Source: Cryptomeria japonica (lineage: Eukaryota; Streptophyta; Pinopsida; Cupressales; Cupressaceae). From it: a stretch of 64,000 nt of DNA. Every line of letters begins with the position of its first letter. The first letter of the stretch is position 1. Positions 45,599-58,337 of this stretch are shown here, in pieces. Below the pieces are notes generated by a model. That model saw nothing but the letters and a program-made list of their open reading frames with translations, had not been told where the DNA came from and made no database searches. The position numbers and the translations under genes were made by a program. The stretch spans positions 523,138,137 to 523,202,136 of the forward strand of contig NC_081414.1 of assembly GCF_030272615.1 (NCBI RefSeq), read 5' to 3'.

Positions 45599-46961
45599 AC
45601 TGGAGGGATTTTTTTTGCTCAAATATAGACATATTATATGTCGTTGGAAAGCTCTCAAAATGAGGAATTTAGTTTTGTTGTCAGTTTCAACAAATATCAG
45701 ATATTTTGAGAGAAGTTTCCGCAGGAATTGTGGCAATGAATTTTTTTCAGTTGGGGAAAGAGGACACTTGGCAAGTTGTGATGCAGATCTGATTTTTTGC
45801 CTCTTCTTCATATTCTCAGTTCTTCTCATTTGCAAGGGTTCGATAATTTTTGTGAGAGGGCTCCATAATCCTGGTTTCCAATTCTGAGTTTTTCTTCCAA
45901 GTTTGTACTGTGTAGTGCTTTCTTTCAGTAATGGAGTATGATTCTTGTTGTAGGTGTTTCTAGTTGCAGGTTTATATTATGCAAGGCATGCATAAATTTA
46001 CATAGATTTGTCTCTGAGATGTGCTTTCATTTTATTCAAATCAGATTCTCAAGGAGGATCAAGTTTGTCATTAGCAACTGTGTCTGTGAGTGTAATGCTT
46101 GTTTGTAGGTATTCTTCAAGGAAGAATTTAAACTCTATAAGAAAACATTAATAAAATAGGGTTCATATTTTGGATCTGATATTTTAGTGAATGAGCTAAG
46201 TAATGCATTTATTTAAGGCATTAATACAGGATTATTTAATGATGAGGATGGATTTGTAGTAGAGGTTTTTCATTTACAGTTTGATGTATGACTCCATGCC
46301 CTTGGATAAGGCACTGGTCTTGCAGATTCTGGGGATTATCAGATGATTTTAAAATAAAATCAAATATCCATTTCTTTTATGTTTGCAGTTATAATTGGTT
46401 CCACCTATCTCATGCTCCAATTTAGTTGAGATGTCAATGTAGATTTAGCCCATCTACAGTAACTTCCTTGTTGTTGAGCCTTTTGAGATTCATCTGCTTT
46501 CTGTTGATGGTGTCTTGTGTGTAATGGGTTTGATTCAATGCATCAAAGGTACACCCACCTAGGTTTTGTAGATCCTGAAGAGTAGAAGGATTTAGATCCT
46601 TGTTATGTTGTCCAAGTCCTGAAGTTCTTCATAGATTGAAATTGGCTATTTCATAGATAAATTGCAAGTGAACTTGGGTTACTAATTTTTTAAGAGCAAC
46701 ACTCCTATCGGTAGAAACCCCCAAAGACAGTAGGACAATAGCCTCTTTGATGTGTTAAATATTACCCAAGCATAAAATATCTTAAGAGATAGTACTTGAC
46801 AAGATTAAATAGTCAATTGCTCAAAAAAATAATAAATATGAGGATAACTATAAATATATGAATTCTTATTAAGGGGACATGGATACCTTAAATGAAGAAA
46901 TGATGCATAATAAAAGTGAAAGAGATTCTACAATACAAAAAAATAAATTGAAAGAGATAAT

Positions 46962-48130
46962 GTGTTGAGTGAATTAGGTAAGATAGTTCAACACAAACCC
47001 AAGTTATCATCCAAGAGTTTGTCCCCCAAGATTAGAAATGTTATACATAAATTGGCCAAAGATCCAAGCCTTAAAAAACTTTATACCTCTAATAATCTGT
47101 CTAATAATAATAAGAATAGACTTGATATTTCCAAAGAAAATAACATCAATTTGCAATGTGTGCCTATTTTCAAACATGGTCAATATGATGAATATGGTTT
47201 TCTCATATACAAGAGTATGTAAATGGATGCTAAAGATAATAATCATAAGAGTGAGGAAAATAAAGAAGGCAATAGCAAAAGTTGAAAAGGCCCATGCATT
47301 CCAAATATTTTCTCCTTGTCTAATAACAATCTTGGATAGGATAATAATGCACAAGGGTTGGCATTAGGAAAATAAATTCAAGATAATGATAACAAAATAG
47401 AGGATAATACAAAGGTTTCTACATGGGTTATAGAGTCTTTGGTTAGTGAAGAGAGATTAGTAGGGAACCTAGATCCAAATTTTGTCACTCCCCCCTTCCT
47501 TTTGGTAATGTCTTGGCAAGTTGGGTAAGAGCTATTTCTATCAAAAATGTATGGATTAAAATTTCTAGGAACTAGGTAAATGCACCAAGATGGGAGACCA
47601 AAAAATATGCCAATTTACTTTTTGGTCCCCCAAAAGAACATTTTGCATGTGCTAAATTTGGCACACTAAATGGATCAGAATGACCAAGCATCAGGCTTGG
47701 TCAACTCAATCCATTTGGTGAGCAAGAAATTAGTGAGCGCCAAATTTGGCACTTGACAAATGAAAATTCATAAAATGAATTTAGTGCTCACCAAATGGAA
47801 ATGTATTTCAATTTTACTAGCACCACATTTTGCTAGCTCCAAATGAAAATTCACAAAATGAAATTGCATTTTCACAATCAATCTCCCAACAAGAATATGT
47901 ACTTGAAAAGTAACATTTAAGTATAATAAATAAAAATGACATATTGAAATGTGTCAGTCACATATAAATGTCTTTATACCTTCTTATACTTTAGGTTATA
48001 TTTCATGTATATATTAGCAGGATGTTTGATAGTGGATTCAAATCTGTAGGAGTTATAGTGTAGATTCTAGGTTTTAGAAAATCTTATAAAATTTTAGACT
48101 TAGTCAAATTATTGAAATTAGTAGGCTCTT
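46962..48130. other. Unassigned sequence with weak coding-like patches
   Basis: An 86-codon frame (46962-47222) is Asn/Lys/Ser-rich with no domain. Near-palindromic GTGCTAAATTTGGCAC/GCGCCAAATTTGGCAC motifs occur around 47647 and 47738. Not enough for a gene call. Confidence 0.35.
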
Positions 48131-48745
48131 ATGAAAATTCTCTCACTCTCTCTGTCTCTCACTTTATCTCACCTAAACTCTAGACCTATCTCTCTCTATC
48201 ACTCTTCCTCTAATTCTTCTACCTCTCTCTATCTCACTCTCTCCTCTCTCCCTCAAAATCTATCCCTATCTCTCTACCTCTCTCACTCTCACCCTTTAAT
48301 CCCTATTATATGTCTCTTATGTCTCTCTTTATACACCCCCTCACTCCCAACATACATATATTTTTCTAAGTCTTTCTCACCCTCTCTCCCTCTCTTCCTC
48401 ACCTTCCTTGTTTATTCCCATTTGTATCCTTGCCTTCCTACCTCTCTCTTCTTTTCTCTCCATCTCTTATTGTTTCTTTCCTGCTCTCTCAATTCTTGAT
48501 CACTACCTCTCCCCCCTACCCTATCTTTCTCCCCATCCCTAAGTCTCTCCCTCCCTCCATATTTACCTCTCTACCTCTCCCTCCTAGTCTCATTACTAAC
48601 ATCTCTCTATTTGTTTATCTATACCACCCTGTATCTCTCTTCGTAAGTCTCTCACTCAACTCTCCCTAGGCTCTTGGTCTCTCACCTCTATATCCATCCT
48701 CTCTCTAGTTATTTTTTACACTCTCCACCTCTCTCTATGCCTCCT
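48131..48745. repeat. Pyrimidine-rich tract (CT/CTC repeats), about 600 bp
   Basis: Almost all C and T on the + strand, with TCTCTC and CTCCCTC runs. Ser/Leu/Pro open frames here are simple-sequence translation. Confidence 0.9.
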
Positions 48746-51626
48746 TACCCCTGGGTATGTGTAGAATCATGGTGGGCCAAAAAAAGCCCTTAAGTGGCAA
48801 TGAAAATTTTAAAAAATAAAGTTAGGGAACTTGATGTAAGAATTTGAATAAGTTATCAATATTATTTTAAAATATGTAAGAATAAAATCTGTAGCAAATT
48901 GAATGTAGTTTCAAAGCTACTAGTTGTTTCTAAAAATAAAAATAAAAAACCATTTGATGAAATCAATGCAGTAGCACTAAAATTTTAGGAAAAAGATAAG
49001 AAATAGGTGTCTGTCTGACCACCCTAACCACAATCAAATCATAGTATTTTTTTATAAGATTTTGGATATAAGTAGAAGACTCATGTTTAGATGTGACATA
49101 TTTTTTGGTAATTTTTTTGAAGTAAACAATTAATTATGAATTTTTTCTACAACTTTTTTAAAATATAAAAAACTTGTTTATCTTACCACCTTAACTTGGT
49201 AAAAAAAAATATGATTATTTTTTTTTTACAATCATATAGCATGCAATGCATAGAATGTGATGCATGTTTCAGATTCCAAAAATGTGATAGTGTTTGAAAG
49301 TTATAGATGTTTTTCAATCAACCTATCAATGAGGACTTTAGTCAGAATTCAATTAGAAAATGAATAATAATAATTTATTAACGTCAAAATAAAAAAAATA
49401 AAAAACATATTATTGGAAAGTTGAGAATGTCCTTAAAAAACTCTTTTTGTTTCATCAATTTCAGCTAAAAAAAGGTCATCAACCACTAGGGCAAAGTCTA
49501 GAAAAACAAGGAAGACTCAAAAACATATTTTTTCTATTGACTTTCCAAGTTTGGCATGTCCTAGCAAAATATCAATGCAATCCCAAGGAAAATACTAAGG
49601 CTACTGATTTAAGTTAGAGGAATCCGATTTTCGGTTTTTATTATTTTTTATTATAAATATAAAATAATATATAATATATTATATATTTAATAATTTTTTC
49701 TTTTTTGATAGGTAATAGGCCGTAGATGCAATATTTCTATTAAATTTTAAGAATTACACCTCGGTTTAGTGTGGGCACTGGTAGGAAAGAATTGAGGCAA
49801 GAAAACCTCCAGTCTTGCCCAAGGAATTTCTTCCTAGCATATAGGTTTACATTAATTTGCCATTTTGTCTTACATTAGTAACACAAGCTCTATTTTTACA
49901 GTTAGGCTTGTCTAGCCGATTACAAAAATACACAATACCTATTGTGTTAAATCTTTCACCAAATGTTGTGGTGGTATTATTTATATGGCTTCAGGGTGGT
50001 GCCATGGTGCTTGCTTATTACACCTCTCTAGGGGTGCTTAGTTCCTTATGTATTTCCTATTTTTCCGGATATCTCCTACACATAGAAAAAACCAGAACAC
50101 CAAAACACATATCCTTCTATCAAATGCAATTTGTTAGAACCATATCCTACTCAATACCCTCGGAATATGCAGTTATATTATCATATATATGCACAATGTG
50201 AAAGGATCAAACACCCCTGATCTAACAAATAAATACCAATGAAACCTATTCGAATGTTGCAGAGAAATGCCTTACTAATCAAACATAGGTCAAACATAAA
50301 TTTATCTCCTTTCCTTCCTAGCCATTTGTATAAAATCAATATTAATTATAGAGGGGAGGATACAGAGTCTTGTATCCTGAAATCAACCCAGCAGGATGCT
50401 TCTTGTTTGCGTTGACTCCAAGATAAAAGGACCTCATATCTTCCCTTTAATGCCTGAGGCTATGCAACATGCTTGTGTTTCAGGAAAGAAACATGAAGTT
50501 TAGCTAACCTATTACTAACAGATAGTATTCTACAGAACCTTCAGAACTCATTTGCCTTAAATAACAACAGTCAACATTCACATGCTCTATTGAGAGGTAA
50601 TACAATAGCCACCCCAAGCACCCCAACAGGCCATATCCTACATGGAGTATACTTGTCATATTTCATAGTCTCTAAATGACCCATCCCAATATTTGATAGG
50701 GAGTCCAAGCATGAAGATCTTAAGTAGCAGAAAATAGGGCCCTGGCTTGTCGTGTTCTGGCAGTTTTCTGACAAGTTGGCATATCTTTGAATGATGAATA
50801 TTTAATGCCTAGATTTAGTCTTATCTTATAATCTCTAGTGTTATCCTCCTTAAGAGTGCACTTCCAATAATGATAATAACCACTAGATCAAATTAGACAA
50901 GAAGGCACCAAAAATGCCTTCAACCAGGCACAAAGGGACATCAAAATTGATAATGTCAACATATATAGTTATGAATATATATAAATATAGTAAATACACA
51001 TTTGTGTATATATATCTTTATATATATATAAGTATTTATATTTATATGTCTAAATAAATATATATATATTAAAATATTTTTATAAGTGAGCTAGTGTATA
51101 CGGGGCACACCGCTTGTAAATGTTACACAATAGCTTGCCTGTTATGGGTGCTCCACCTTACCTGTTGAGTCCCCTATAGATGATTATCAAGAACCAGCTT
51201 GCTTATTAAGTAATATATAGTTAAGCATTGAATTATTTTTATGCAAGGAATTATTTCCATAGAGAGGGTTAGCAAAGTTACACTGAGTGCTATATCATTA
51301 AGCATAAACCAGATATCAGAAAATTAGGGTTACGCTTGCCAATTGCACTATTGTCGCCTACTATATGAAATTGCAATAAACACTATATCACCTTATATAT
51401 TAAACATACTTTAAATTTAGAGTTTACCCAGACCTTGCTCTGGCTTAATTTGATTACATATGTATCTTATATATAACATTCTATTGGCAAGATCTACTTC
51501 TAGCTATAATATGCCTCTATTTTAGTATAAAGAGAGTTTATAAACTATGCAACGTTAACCTTAATCCCTAGCTATACTCTATATGACCAAAAAACTGTGA
51601 GAGAAAGAGGGCTCACCTCGGGTACA
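48746..51626. other. Unassigned AT-rich sequence
   Basis: No domain in either strand. The 114-codon frame at 49857-50201 is hydrophobic and unsupported. (TA)n patches lie at 49655-49690 and 50965-51075. The second might mark the 3' tail of LINE-2, which I could not delimit. Confidence 0.4.
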
Positions 51627-52202
51627 TCATCTTTCTTCTGAAGATTTCGGTGAGTCGGATTCCCCTTCGAGCTTGATGCCCTGTAGCTTGAGGTAGTCTT
51701 CAAACCACGATGCCTTCCTAGGTGCTCGAAGGTGGAATAGATTAAGGAGAAATTCAATGCTTCTTTGTATCTCTTCCACCCTTGCGTTGAAGGCCTCATG
51801 GTCCTCAATAAACAGTATTGGCTTTCTACGAACCAAATTGTTGTTTATAATCAAAATGTCATAGTGTGAAGGCCTGGGAATGGTCATCTCATCGCTAATA
51901 TTGACCATAACCCTATCTAATTCAACCAAAATTGAAGCCTTGAAGATTGCCCTGCATAGGCCCGTTGTAATGTCTCTATCCTTTTCAATAAACATCATGA
52001 CTGCTAAGAACATGACCGCAATGTCATTGTTGGCTCTGGTTCGGTCTTCATTAGTTAAGAATTCCTCGCTAAGGATGCGTTCAACCACACTCATTACCAA
52101 CTCATGAGGGAATTTGATGATCCTTTTCAACCTATCCCTTGAAATTTCCCCAATGAAGGGCATTTGTCTTTTCAGGCTTTTCAGTCTTACCAGGGTATCC
52201 AT
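51627..52202 (-). CDS. Unidentified 191-aa ORF downstream of LINE-2
   Basis: ATG at 52202 (minus), stop at 51627, fully open in an otherwise stop-dense region. The protein looks soluble and mostly helical (ELVMSVVERILSEEFLTNED, AVMFLAVMMFIEKDRDITTG, RVEEIQRSIEFLLNLFHL) with a charged Ser-rich end. An overlapping frame upstream (52132-52383, 83 codons) may be its N-terminal part after a frameshift. It lies on the LINE-2 strand about 540 bp past ORF2, the same place where LINE-1 has ORF3, so an element ORF is plausible. I recognise no family, and a host gene remnant is possible. Confidence 0.35.
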   Translation of the reverse strand: MDTLVRLKSLKRQMPFIGEISRDRLKRIIKFPHELVMSVVERILSEEFLTNEDRTRANNDIAVMFLAVMMFIEKDRDITTGLCRAIFKASILVELDRVMVNISDEMTIPRPSHYDILIINNNLVRRKPILFIEDHEAFNARVEEIQRSIEFLLNLFHLRAPRKASWFEDYLKLQGIKLEGESDSPKSSEER

Positions 52203-52383
52203 GGTTTCTGTCTAAGAAGTTGTTATCAGAAGGAAATAGAAAGTTTAGCAAGAATCTATTGTGAGTGAAGATGACTTTGTCTAGCTTGTTTAAGATAGAG
52301 GTGAACTTTCTAGAGACTGCTATAATTAATGGGCATGCCTTTGATGTTGAATCGTAATTATTATTAAGATAAATCTTTCCCAT

Positions 52384-52745
52384 TAGCCAAAAAAGTGATC
52401 ATATAAGTACATCTTCACATATCTTGGTAGCGTGTTGATAAGATCGATTTCTTACTCCTTGTGATGTGAGGTCGGCATGGTAATTAAATGGCACCTCATC
52501 TTCCTTGAAACTATACTTTTGTGGGGAAGTAAATATTATCCATTAATGAGTGTCTTAACATATGTTGAGTTTAGATGCTATCTCGGTGTTATGTATAGAA
52601 CGGGCCTCATAGTTGCTTAACTACAAAATACTTCTTTTGGTAAGAATTATGATTTTATTTTAATTAAAGGGATTACTTTGTAGTTTCTATAGCAGTTTTT
52701 TAGGTTCTATTAGTCATCCCTTGCCACTATTGACTATTGAGAGGA
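52384..52745 (-). other. Spacer between LINE-2 ORF2 and the downstream ORF
   Basis: AT-rich, with no open frame of interest on either strand; probably LINE-2 sequence after the ORF2 stop. Confidence 0.45.
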
Positions 52746-53312
52746 TCAACTTAGAGGTGAGTGTCCAAGCTTTATGTAGATACTAGGTTTACCATCAGCA
52801 CCTTGGTTTGCAAGATGGTCCACCCCGGAGTTACCTTCCCTATATATGTGATTGAAGGTTATTCCTTCAAAGGTTTGGACCATACTAAGAATGTTATTAA
52901 GGATTGCTTTGAGTTTCCAATTGGGCATGTCCCCTTTCCCAAGGGAGTTGATAATGATGACAGATTCTCCTTCTATGTTAATTTTGTTAACTTTCAAGAT
53001 TTTACATAATTTAATTCCTTCCTCAAGAACTTTAAGTTCAGCTTCATTATTTGTGCTAATTCCCAAAGGATGAGGTAGAGAAGCTATTTCTTCTCCCTTT
53101 GAGTTATGTATGATGCATCTGATGCCCGCCACTCTTGGATTGCCTCTAGAGGCTCCATTGAAATTGAGTTTAACCCAACCCTCAGTTGGGGGAATCCACT
53201 TACAATCTTTGCATTTTTTAATAGCTCTGATAGGACCCTCCCCAATAAACGGGGGAATCTTTAAGCTAGTCCATTTTAATCTCATTTTATCATCCCACTG
53301 TGACATTTCCAT
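52746..53312 (-). pseudogene. LINE-2 RNase H domain
   Basis: C-terminal domain of ORF2, separated from the zf-RVT frame by a frameshift near 53300. The first catalytic Asp is Asn (LNFNGASRGNP instead of FDGA), and the third acidic position reads EGES instead of EGDS. The Glu (NNEAEL) and the last Asp (SGVDHLAN) remain. LINE-1 keeps all four, so this copy was probably inactive before or early in decay. Confidence 0.8.
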
Positions 53313-54246
53313 GTTTTATGGTTTTTCATAGAATGAATATTGATTAGTTCTATTATGGCCACCTCAACCTTGTTTGTGAGTTGCTGCCATTCCAACTTGT
53401 CATCTTTGAAAATTATCCTATTTCTTTCTTTCCAAATCTCCCAGACAAGAATTGAGGGAGCTAGCACCCAAAGTCCATCATAAATACTCCCTTTATTCTT
53501 GATGGGCCATGCCTGAAACATAGCCAAGACTGAGTTTGGGATGGGGGAGTACCAATTCAATTGTTTTCTAAGCCAACTCCAGTAGTTATGAGAGTATTCA
53601 CAAGTAAGTAAGAGATGATTGGTTGATTCTTCTTCCTTCTCACATAGCGGCCATCTACTTGGGCCTTCATACCCCATTTTTTTGAATATGTCAGCAGTTA
53701 GGACTTTCTTATGTAATGCTAGCCAAGTATATAGTCCTGCTTTGGGTAGGCATCTCTTGTCCCAACAAAGTTTTAATGGAATGCCCTTAGCAGTATCAGG
53801 CCCCTGTTCTATAAGATTGTTGTATCCTTCTTTTGTGCTATACCTACCATTCTTAGACCCTACCCAGATTACTCCATCCTCATCCTTACCTAAAGAGATT
53901 TTTCTAGACAACAATATGTTTTCCAATTCTCTTAATTCATAGGTTGGCAGACCCAAGTTTCCAAATGATTTCCACCTCCAGACTTTTATACCCTCCACCG
54001 TATTTTCCTCAATATAATCAGCAACCTTATCTCCCCATATTCTTTCCAGGATAACCCTAGAGGTGTCAAATTTGTTATCTTTGCCTATTGCAGGGTAACC
54101 TCCCCATGAGTCTAACCAGAATAGTGATTTCTTGCCATTCCCTAGATTCCACGTTAGTTTTTTTGATACTATTTACATGTAGTTCATCATAAAATTCCAT
54201 ATTCTCGATCTCTTGGGGGGTGAGAGAACTCTAAAGATGCTGGTTG
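53282..54246 (-). pseudogene. LINE-2 zf-RVT region
   Basis: Reads from the solo LTR leftwards: SIFRVLSPPKRSRIWNF, a TAA, then LTWNLGNGKKSLFWLDSWGG, WLALHKKVLTADIF, WPLCEKEEESTNHLLLTCEY (zinc ligands) and LVWEIWKERNRIIF. This is the connection between RT and RNase H in plant L1 elements. Confidence 0.8.
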
Positions 54247-55622
54247 TGTTGGCATATGTGCAGAGTATGATGACATGATAGTTTTGTATGTTGTCATTGA
54301 TTTCAATATGCTGAAGTATGAATCGGTATATTGAAGTAAGCGATATGGCAAGTGAACCGGTATGATGGTACAAGTGAACTGATATGATGGAATGAACTAG
54401 TATATGCAGAAAGTGAATTAGTATGTGAACTGATACATGGAAAGTTTGTATCAGGGTTTCTGGTTGATGCATTCCAAGTCTGTGTGATTTGACTGATGAC
54501 ATCCTGTGATGAGTTAGCATTGAAATGAAGATGAGATCACGTTTCCATGTCAGCCTTGTGCATGTGAATAATCTTCTTGAGGATCTTGCATGAAGAAGAT
54601 TGATTCTATCCACCTCGGGAATGTGCAAAACCTTAGTAAACGGTGGAGAGCGCGTGATGGGTTATCAGTTTCCAAAAGCAGTGAAGAACAGATGATGGAG
54701 AACGTCTTGAGATTTGTTCAAGACTGTTTTACTCTATGTAATGTGATTAAATGGTCAGGATTGGACCGACTTTATTGTTAACCTAGATGCTTAGGGTTTT
54801 AGGTTTTTCCTACCAACCTAATTGTTGTCTATAAGGTCGATGATGGTTTTCATTTGAAGTTGTTGGCAAATGATTGTATGTGAGGTGATTCTTGCCAGAC
54901 TAGTGAAGTGAGTAGATACTTGAAGAGTGTAATTGCAGATGTAAAGGAACTGAAGTGGATCTGCCTTGGCATTAAGTGTTGTTATCAGATTAGTGTATTA
55001 CCTGTTGACTTCTAACCATTTCAGTAGTTGGAAAATCCCTTTACCAGGTAGCTTTAATAGGCTTTTTGTAAATCCTTTAACAGGGTGACTTAAAATCATT
55101 GAGTTCTTCAAATCCTCTTGCAAGGTAACCTTTAACCAAGTATGTAGCCATCCCTTAATCGAGTGATCCCTAGCAAGATCAGTTCCTAGTAGAACCTATT
55201 GTAAAGTCTTTAACCGGACTAGGCTCCTAACAGAGCGGACTTCAGAAGAGTTCAACAACAACTTGTGCACGTGAAAAATCAGTGTTATGTGTGATTCTTT
55301 TTCATGTGATGTCTTAGTGTTTTCTGTTAAGCGCTAAAGCATGTTGATCCAATGGTCATTATATTTTTGATGTATTACTTGTTTAAGCATGTGGGTGAAG
55401 TGGAAATGAGATATTAGGTTTTGTGAAGATCTAGATGTTACCGGTTTATGTCTTTCATAGTCTCACTGTGTTTTACCAGTAGTGCCCTGATTTAGATCGG
55501 TGATGTTGTTTACCAGTTAGTACAATCTTAGCAGTTTAATTTGTTAAAGAAGTTTTTGTCTATACTGATTCACCCCCCCTCTCAGTATCTATTGAGTATT
55601 TACTGTTTATCATTATTCATCA
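54247..55622 (+). mobile_element. Solo LTR (1376 bp) inserted in LINE-2
   Basis: TGTTGGCATATG...CATTATTCATCA, flanked by GGTTG (54242-54246) and AGTTG (55623-55627), a 5-bp TSD with one transition. There is no PBS or purine tract beside it, so the internal region was probably lost by LTR-LTR recombination. Its ends and the C-tract near 55571 resemble the copia LTRs at 38496 and 59559. Confidence 0.82.
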
Positions 55623-57266
55623 AGTTGGATCATTATTATGGATATATTTATTGTACAGGATTCTGGCCCATTTTAAATGGGGATTATTATGCATTCTCCA
55701 TACCAATTTATCCCCAAGGGCTTTGCTCTATAGAATCATATTTTATCCCCAAACCCCCTTTCTCTTTAGGTTTGCAGATTTTTTCCCAGGCCATCAAAGG
55801 CTTTCTGAATTTCTCACTAGCTCCCTGCCAGACGAAGGTTCTAATGTGTTTATTTATTTCATTCTTTTTTACTAAAGGGAGGTCTATACAAGAGAGTTGG
55901 TAAATGGGCATAGCCGATAGTACTGATTTTATCATAGTGGCCTTGCCAGTTAAGGATAGCAATTTCCTGCTCCATGAGCTGATTCTATTTTTTATTTTTG
56001 ATATAATTTGATCCCACAAATTTGAGGATCTGTAACCTTTGTCCAAGGGGATGCCCAAGTATTTGCATGGCATTATGCCTTTATTTAATTTTAAGGTTTT
56101 GCATATCTTGTCTACTAGTTTCTCTTCAGTATTGAAGAAGAAAATATTTGATTTTGTGGTGTTAATTTCTTTTCCTGACACCAATGAGTAGGCCTGTAGA
56201 ATTTGTTTAATAGCATTGGTTTCTTGAACATCACTATGTCTGAAGAGCTTGGTGTCATCCACAAATTGTTGATGTGTAGTTGCTTCCAAGCCACTAGTAA
56301 TTTTAATTCCCTGAATAGATGATTGTTCTCTTGCTGTATTTAATAGTCTTTCGAGGGACTCTGCCATTATTATGAAGAGGAAGGGAGAGATTGGATCCCC
56401 TTGCATTAGTACTCTGGAGATATTGAAGAAACCAACAGGGGACCCATTGACGAGGATTGACATTCTTGGTGTTGATATACACTCATATATAAGACTGATC
56501 CATTGTCTAGCAAAGCCAAAAGCTTCAAGGCATTTACATAAGAAGTGCCAGTCAACCTTATCATAGGCTTTTTTATATCTAGTTTGATGAGCATACTCGG
56601 GTCTTTATTAGTTTGAACTGTATGTATTACTTCTTGGGCAATAATGATCCCATCATAGATTGAGTGTCTTGGAACAAAACCTGTTTGTTCCTCACTAATT
56701 AACAGAGGGAGTAGATTGTGAAGTCTATTTGCTATGGTTTTAGTTAGATGTTTGTATAATGTATTACATAGAGCAATAGGTCTAAATTCTTCAAAGATTT
56801 CATCTTTGTCTTTTTTTGGTATCAAGGCTATGAATGTATTGTTTAATTCCTTAAGGATCTTCCTTGAATTCCTAATTCCTTCTAATGCCCCTATGACTTC
56901 AACCCCGATGAAGTGCCAGCATTTCTAATAAAAGGTGACAAGGAAACTATATAGCCCAAGGGCCTTGTTTGGATTCATTTGGAAAAGGGATTTCTCAATT
57001 TCTATCTTAGAGAATTTAGCATTTAATGACTGGTTTTGATCCTTGTTTATAATCTTCGGAATACATTTGAGCACTTCATTCCGTGAGGATAATCTAGAGT
57101 TGTCCTTAAAGATGTTCATAAAGTATTCAATTGCTTCTGTACCTATGACTTCTAGATTACAACTGAGAGCCCCAGACTTGATTTTAATTTTAGTAATTCT
57201 ATTAACTATTCTCCTCTGGTTTGTGCTATTATGGAAGAACTTGGTGTTTTTGTCTCCAGACTCCAA
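55623..57266 (-). pseudogene. LINE-2 reverse transcriptase
   Basis: Motifs from right to left: SGDKNTKFFHNSTNQRR, MNPNKALGLYSF (RT0), FRPIALCNTLYK, GFVPRHSIYDG, QGDPISPFLF, QFVDDTKLF and PCKYLGIPLDKGY. Again FVDD instead of FADD. A frameshift near 56560 breaks the KAYDKVDW motif, and others occur near 56930 and 55720. Confidence 0.85.
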
Positions 57267-58337
57267 TCAATTTTCTCTAGACTTTTGTTTCCAAAAGATT
57301 TCTTCTCTGGCCAAAGTTTCTTCATGTTCTATTAATAAGGATTTTTCCTTCATGTAGAGGTTATTATCCATCCCAGATCTAATGACTTCTTCATTCACTT
57401 CTTTTAGAGCTTCCTCTATTTCTATTTTTTTCTTAAAGAGGTTCCCAAAATGATTTCTATTCTAGGCTATTAGATTTTGTTTAACTATTTTTAATTTAGT
57501 GATTAATTTGAAGGGTTTAGAGCCTATTACTCTAAATTCCGTCCACCATTTTTCTATTAATTTTAAGATGTTTTAATCTCTTATCCACATTAATTCAAAT
57601 CTAAAAGGGCTTTTGGAAGAGGGAATGGATTCAAAAATAAAAAGTTGGACTAGGAAATGGTCAAAACCTGAGAGAGGAAGGATTTTTGCTTCAAAGGTGT
57701 TTGAAATGTTGGCTAAATTTCCTCTTATGAAGAATCTATCTAGCTTTTCTACAATGTTACAAAAACCTTTCCTTCTATCGTTTCATGTAAAAGAGTTTGT
57801 TTCTGTTTTAATCTCCATGAGGTTACAATTGATTATCCAATCTCTGAGATCAATGGTGGCCTTGTTGACTTTTTCTTTGCCACCCCATTTTTTTGATGGG
57901 TCAATAATGGCGTTGAAGTCACCTCCAATGATACATAACTGATCTGGGATAGAGGTAAGAAATTGTTCTATCTCATCACAAATTTTCTTTTTGTCTTTAT
58001 TCTGAATAGGTCCATAGATATTGAGTAGGAAAAAAGTTAAATTACTCTTAATATTATTAATGCTGCCACACAACCAGTTAGGGGACTTATAAAGTAGGTT
58101 AAAGGCCATGATCCTGGGGTCCCATATTACTACTATTCCTCCCAAATCCCCCTTGGCTGGGGAGCCTTCCATTCTCCTTATTCCCAATTTTATGTCAAAT
58201 ATTTCTAACTCATCTTTACTTAATTTGGATTCTTGTATCATTATTATATATGAGTTAAATTTAGTTATGCAGGATTTTAAAATACGCTGCTTGTTAGGGG
58301 TATTTAGGCCCCTAGCATTCCATGTAAAGAGCTTCAT
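57267..58337 (-). pseudogene. LINE-2 AP-type endonuclease and linker
   Basis: ORF2 begins at ATG 58337 with MKLFTWNARGLN, the apurinic-endonuclease-like domain that nicks target DNA. IQESK, VVIWDP, NIYGP and GGDFNAI motifs follow. The 184-codon open part ends at 57783; the rest continues with stops and shifts to the RT. The start codon overlaps the ORF1 stop in the tetranucleotide ATGA. Confidence 0.85.

Larger units (their letters stand above)
45031..46961. other. Unassigned sequence with short tandem repeats
   Basis: Contains the two arrays listed separately (45340-45408 and 45474-45598). Elsewhere I see neither gene nor element ends. Confidence 0.45.

Noticed and set aside
44140-45600. 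CRISPR-like array
   Set aside because: Repeats are diverged and unevenly spaced without unique spacers of constant length, and the context is a plant nuclear genome.
48131-48669. Ser/Leu/Pro-rich ORFs
   Set aside because: They are translations of a CT-rich tract.
49857-50201. 114-codon hydrophobic ORF as a membrane protein gene
   Set aside because: No recognisable domain, no conserved neighbour and an AT-rich context; a chance frame is more likely.
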